DNA of 13,795 nt from assembly GCA_900548465.1 (NCBI GenBank), contig URKY01000055.1:1-13795 (forward strand). The letters run 5' to 3'. The position numbers were made by a program, and so were the translations under genes. The stretch comes from an uncultured Eubacterium sp. (lineage in GTDB: Bacteria > Bacillota > Clostridia > Lachnospirales > Lachnospiraceae). The notes under the pieces are model-generated. The model did no database searches. It saw only the letters and a list, made by a program, of their open reading frames with translations, and was not told the origin of the DNA. This document shows, piece by piece, positions 13,704 through 13,795 of this stretch (positions are counted from its first letter, which is position 1; every line of letters begins with the position of its first letter).

Positions 13704-13795
13704 GCAAAAAATTAACTTTTCACAGGAGATAAATAACCAGATAGAACCAGATACAATAAGACTTTTGAGAGTGTGTGATGCAGGAATAAAAATGG
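13702..13795 (+). CDS. Start of an unidentified ORF, cut by the window edge
   Basis: From ATG 13702 the frame stays open to the end (31 codons), reading MQKINFSQEINNQIEPDTIR and then LLRVCDAGIKM, which has a protein-like composition. The ATG sits inside the right arm of the preceding terminator and lacks a ribosome binding site. CAGGAG at about 13720-13725 lies inside the frame with no well-spaced start codon after it, so the true start is uncertain. The family cannot be named from this fragment. Confidence 0.45.
   Translation, partial: MQKINFSQEINNQIEPDTIRLLRVCDAGIKM

Overview
The window is low-GC, Gram-positive (Firmicutes) DNA, most likely from the Clostridia and probably Lachnospiraceae. 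The pointers are AT-rich genes with strong AGGAGG-type ribosome binding sites, secreted proteins with Thr/Glu/Pro linkers and a Lys-rich Fn3-like tail, a clostridial-type SigV/RsiV/deacetylase operon, and a YgiT-type zinc-finger protein. All recognisable genes are on the + strand. Species cannot be assigned from the sequence.

Layout. (1) 1-131 is a structured non-coding block ending in a strong intrinsic terminator; it recurs without a mismatch at 6590-6720. (2) 249-503 is a frameshifted remnant of a secreted M14 carboxypeptidase-like gene, paralogous to the intact gene at 9788-11068. It runs straight into a GT2 glycosyltransferase (507-1547). (3) A good sigma-A promoter (1746-1774) is followed at once by a terminator-like hairpin and other paired elements. 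These lie in the leader of a secreted 871-residue protein with two tandem nitrilase-fold (CN-hydrolase) domains (1935-4550). (4) 4809-6266 is an IS3-family element whose orfB carries an internal deletion that shifts the conserved C-terminal tail out of frame. (5) An orphan YgiT/MqsA-like zinc-finger gene (6337-6564) is followed by the second repeat copy and the 3' remnant of a lost gene (6735-6857). (6) A two-gene unit encodes a HAM1/RdgB-type NTP pyrophosphatase and a UvrD/PcrA-like helicase (6870-9694). (7) The intact secreted M14 metallopeptidase follows, with its own promoter and terminator. (8) 11351-13652 is an ECF sigma factor, an RsiV-type anti-sigma factor and a NodB-family polysaccharide deacetylase, preceded by a candidate ECF-type promoter and closed by a terminator. 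(9) The start of another ORF runs off the right edge.

How the genes fit together. The clearest system is the last operon. It matches the known SigV-RsiV lysozyme-sensing circuit coupled to a PdaV-like peptidoglycan deacetylase, as described in Clostridioides difficile. With the secreted M14 peptidase, the glycosyltransferase and the secreted tandem nitrilase, the window has a cell-envelope theme, although only the sigma operon is a demonstrable unit. The left half (1 to about 6.9 kb) looks reshuffled: a perfect direct repeat, a decayed paralog, a broken IS, an orphan antitoxin-like gene and a gene remnant. The least familiar items are the secreted double CN-hydrolase and its short attenuator-like leader.
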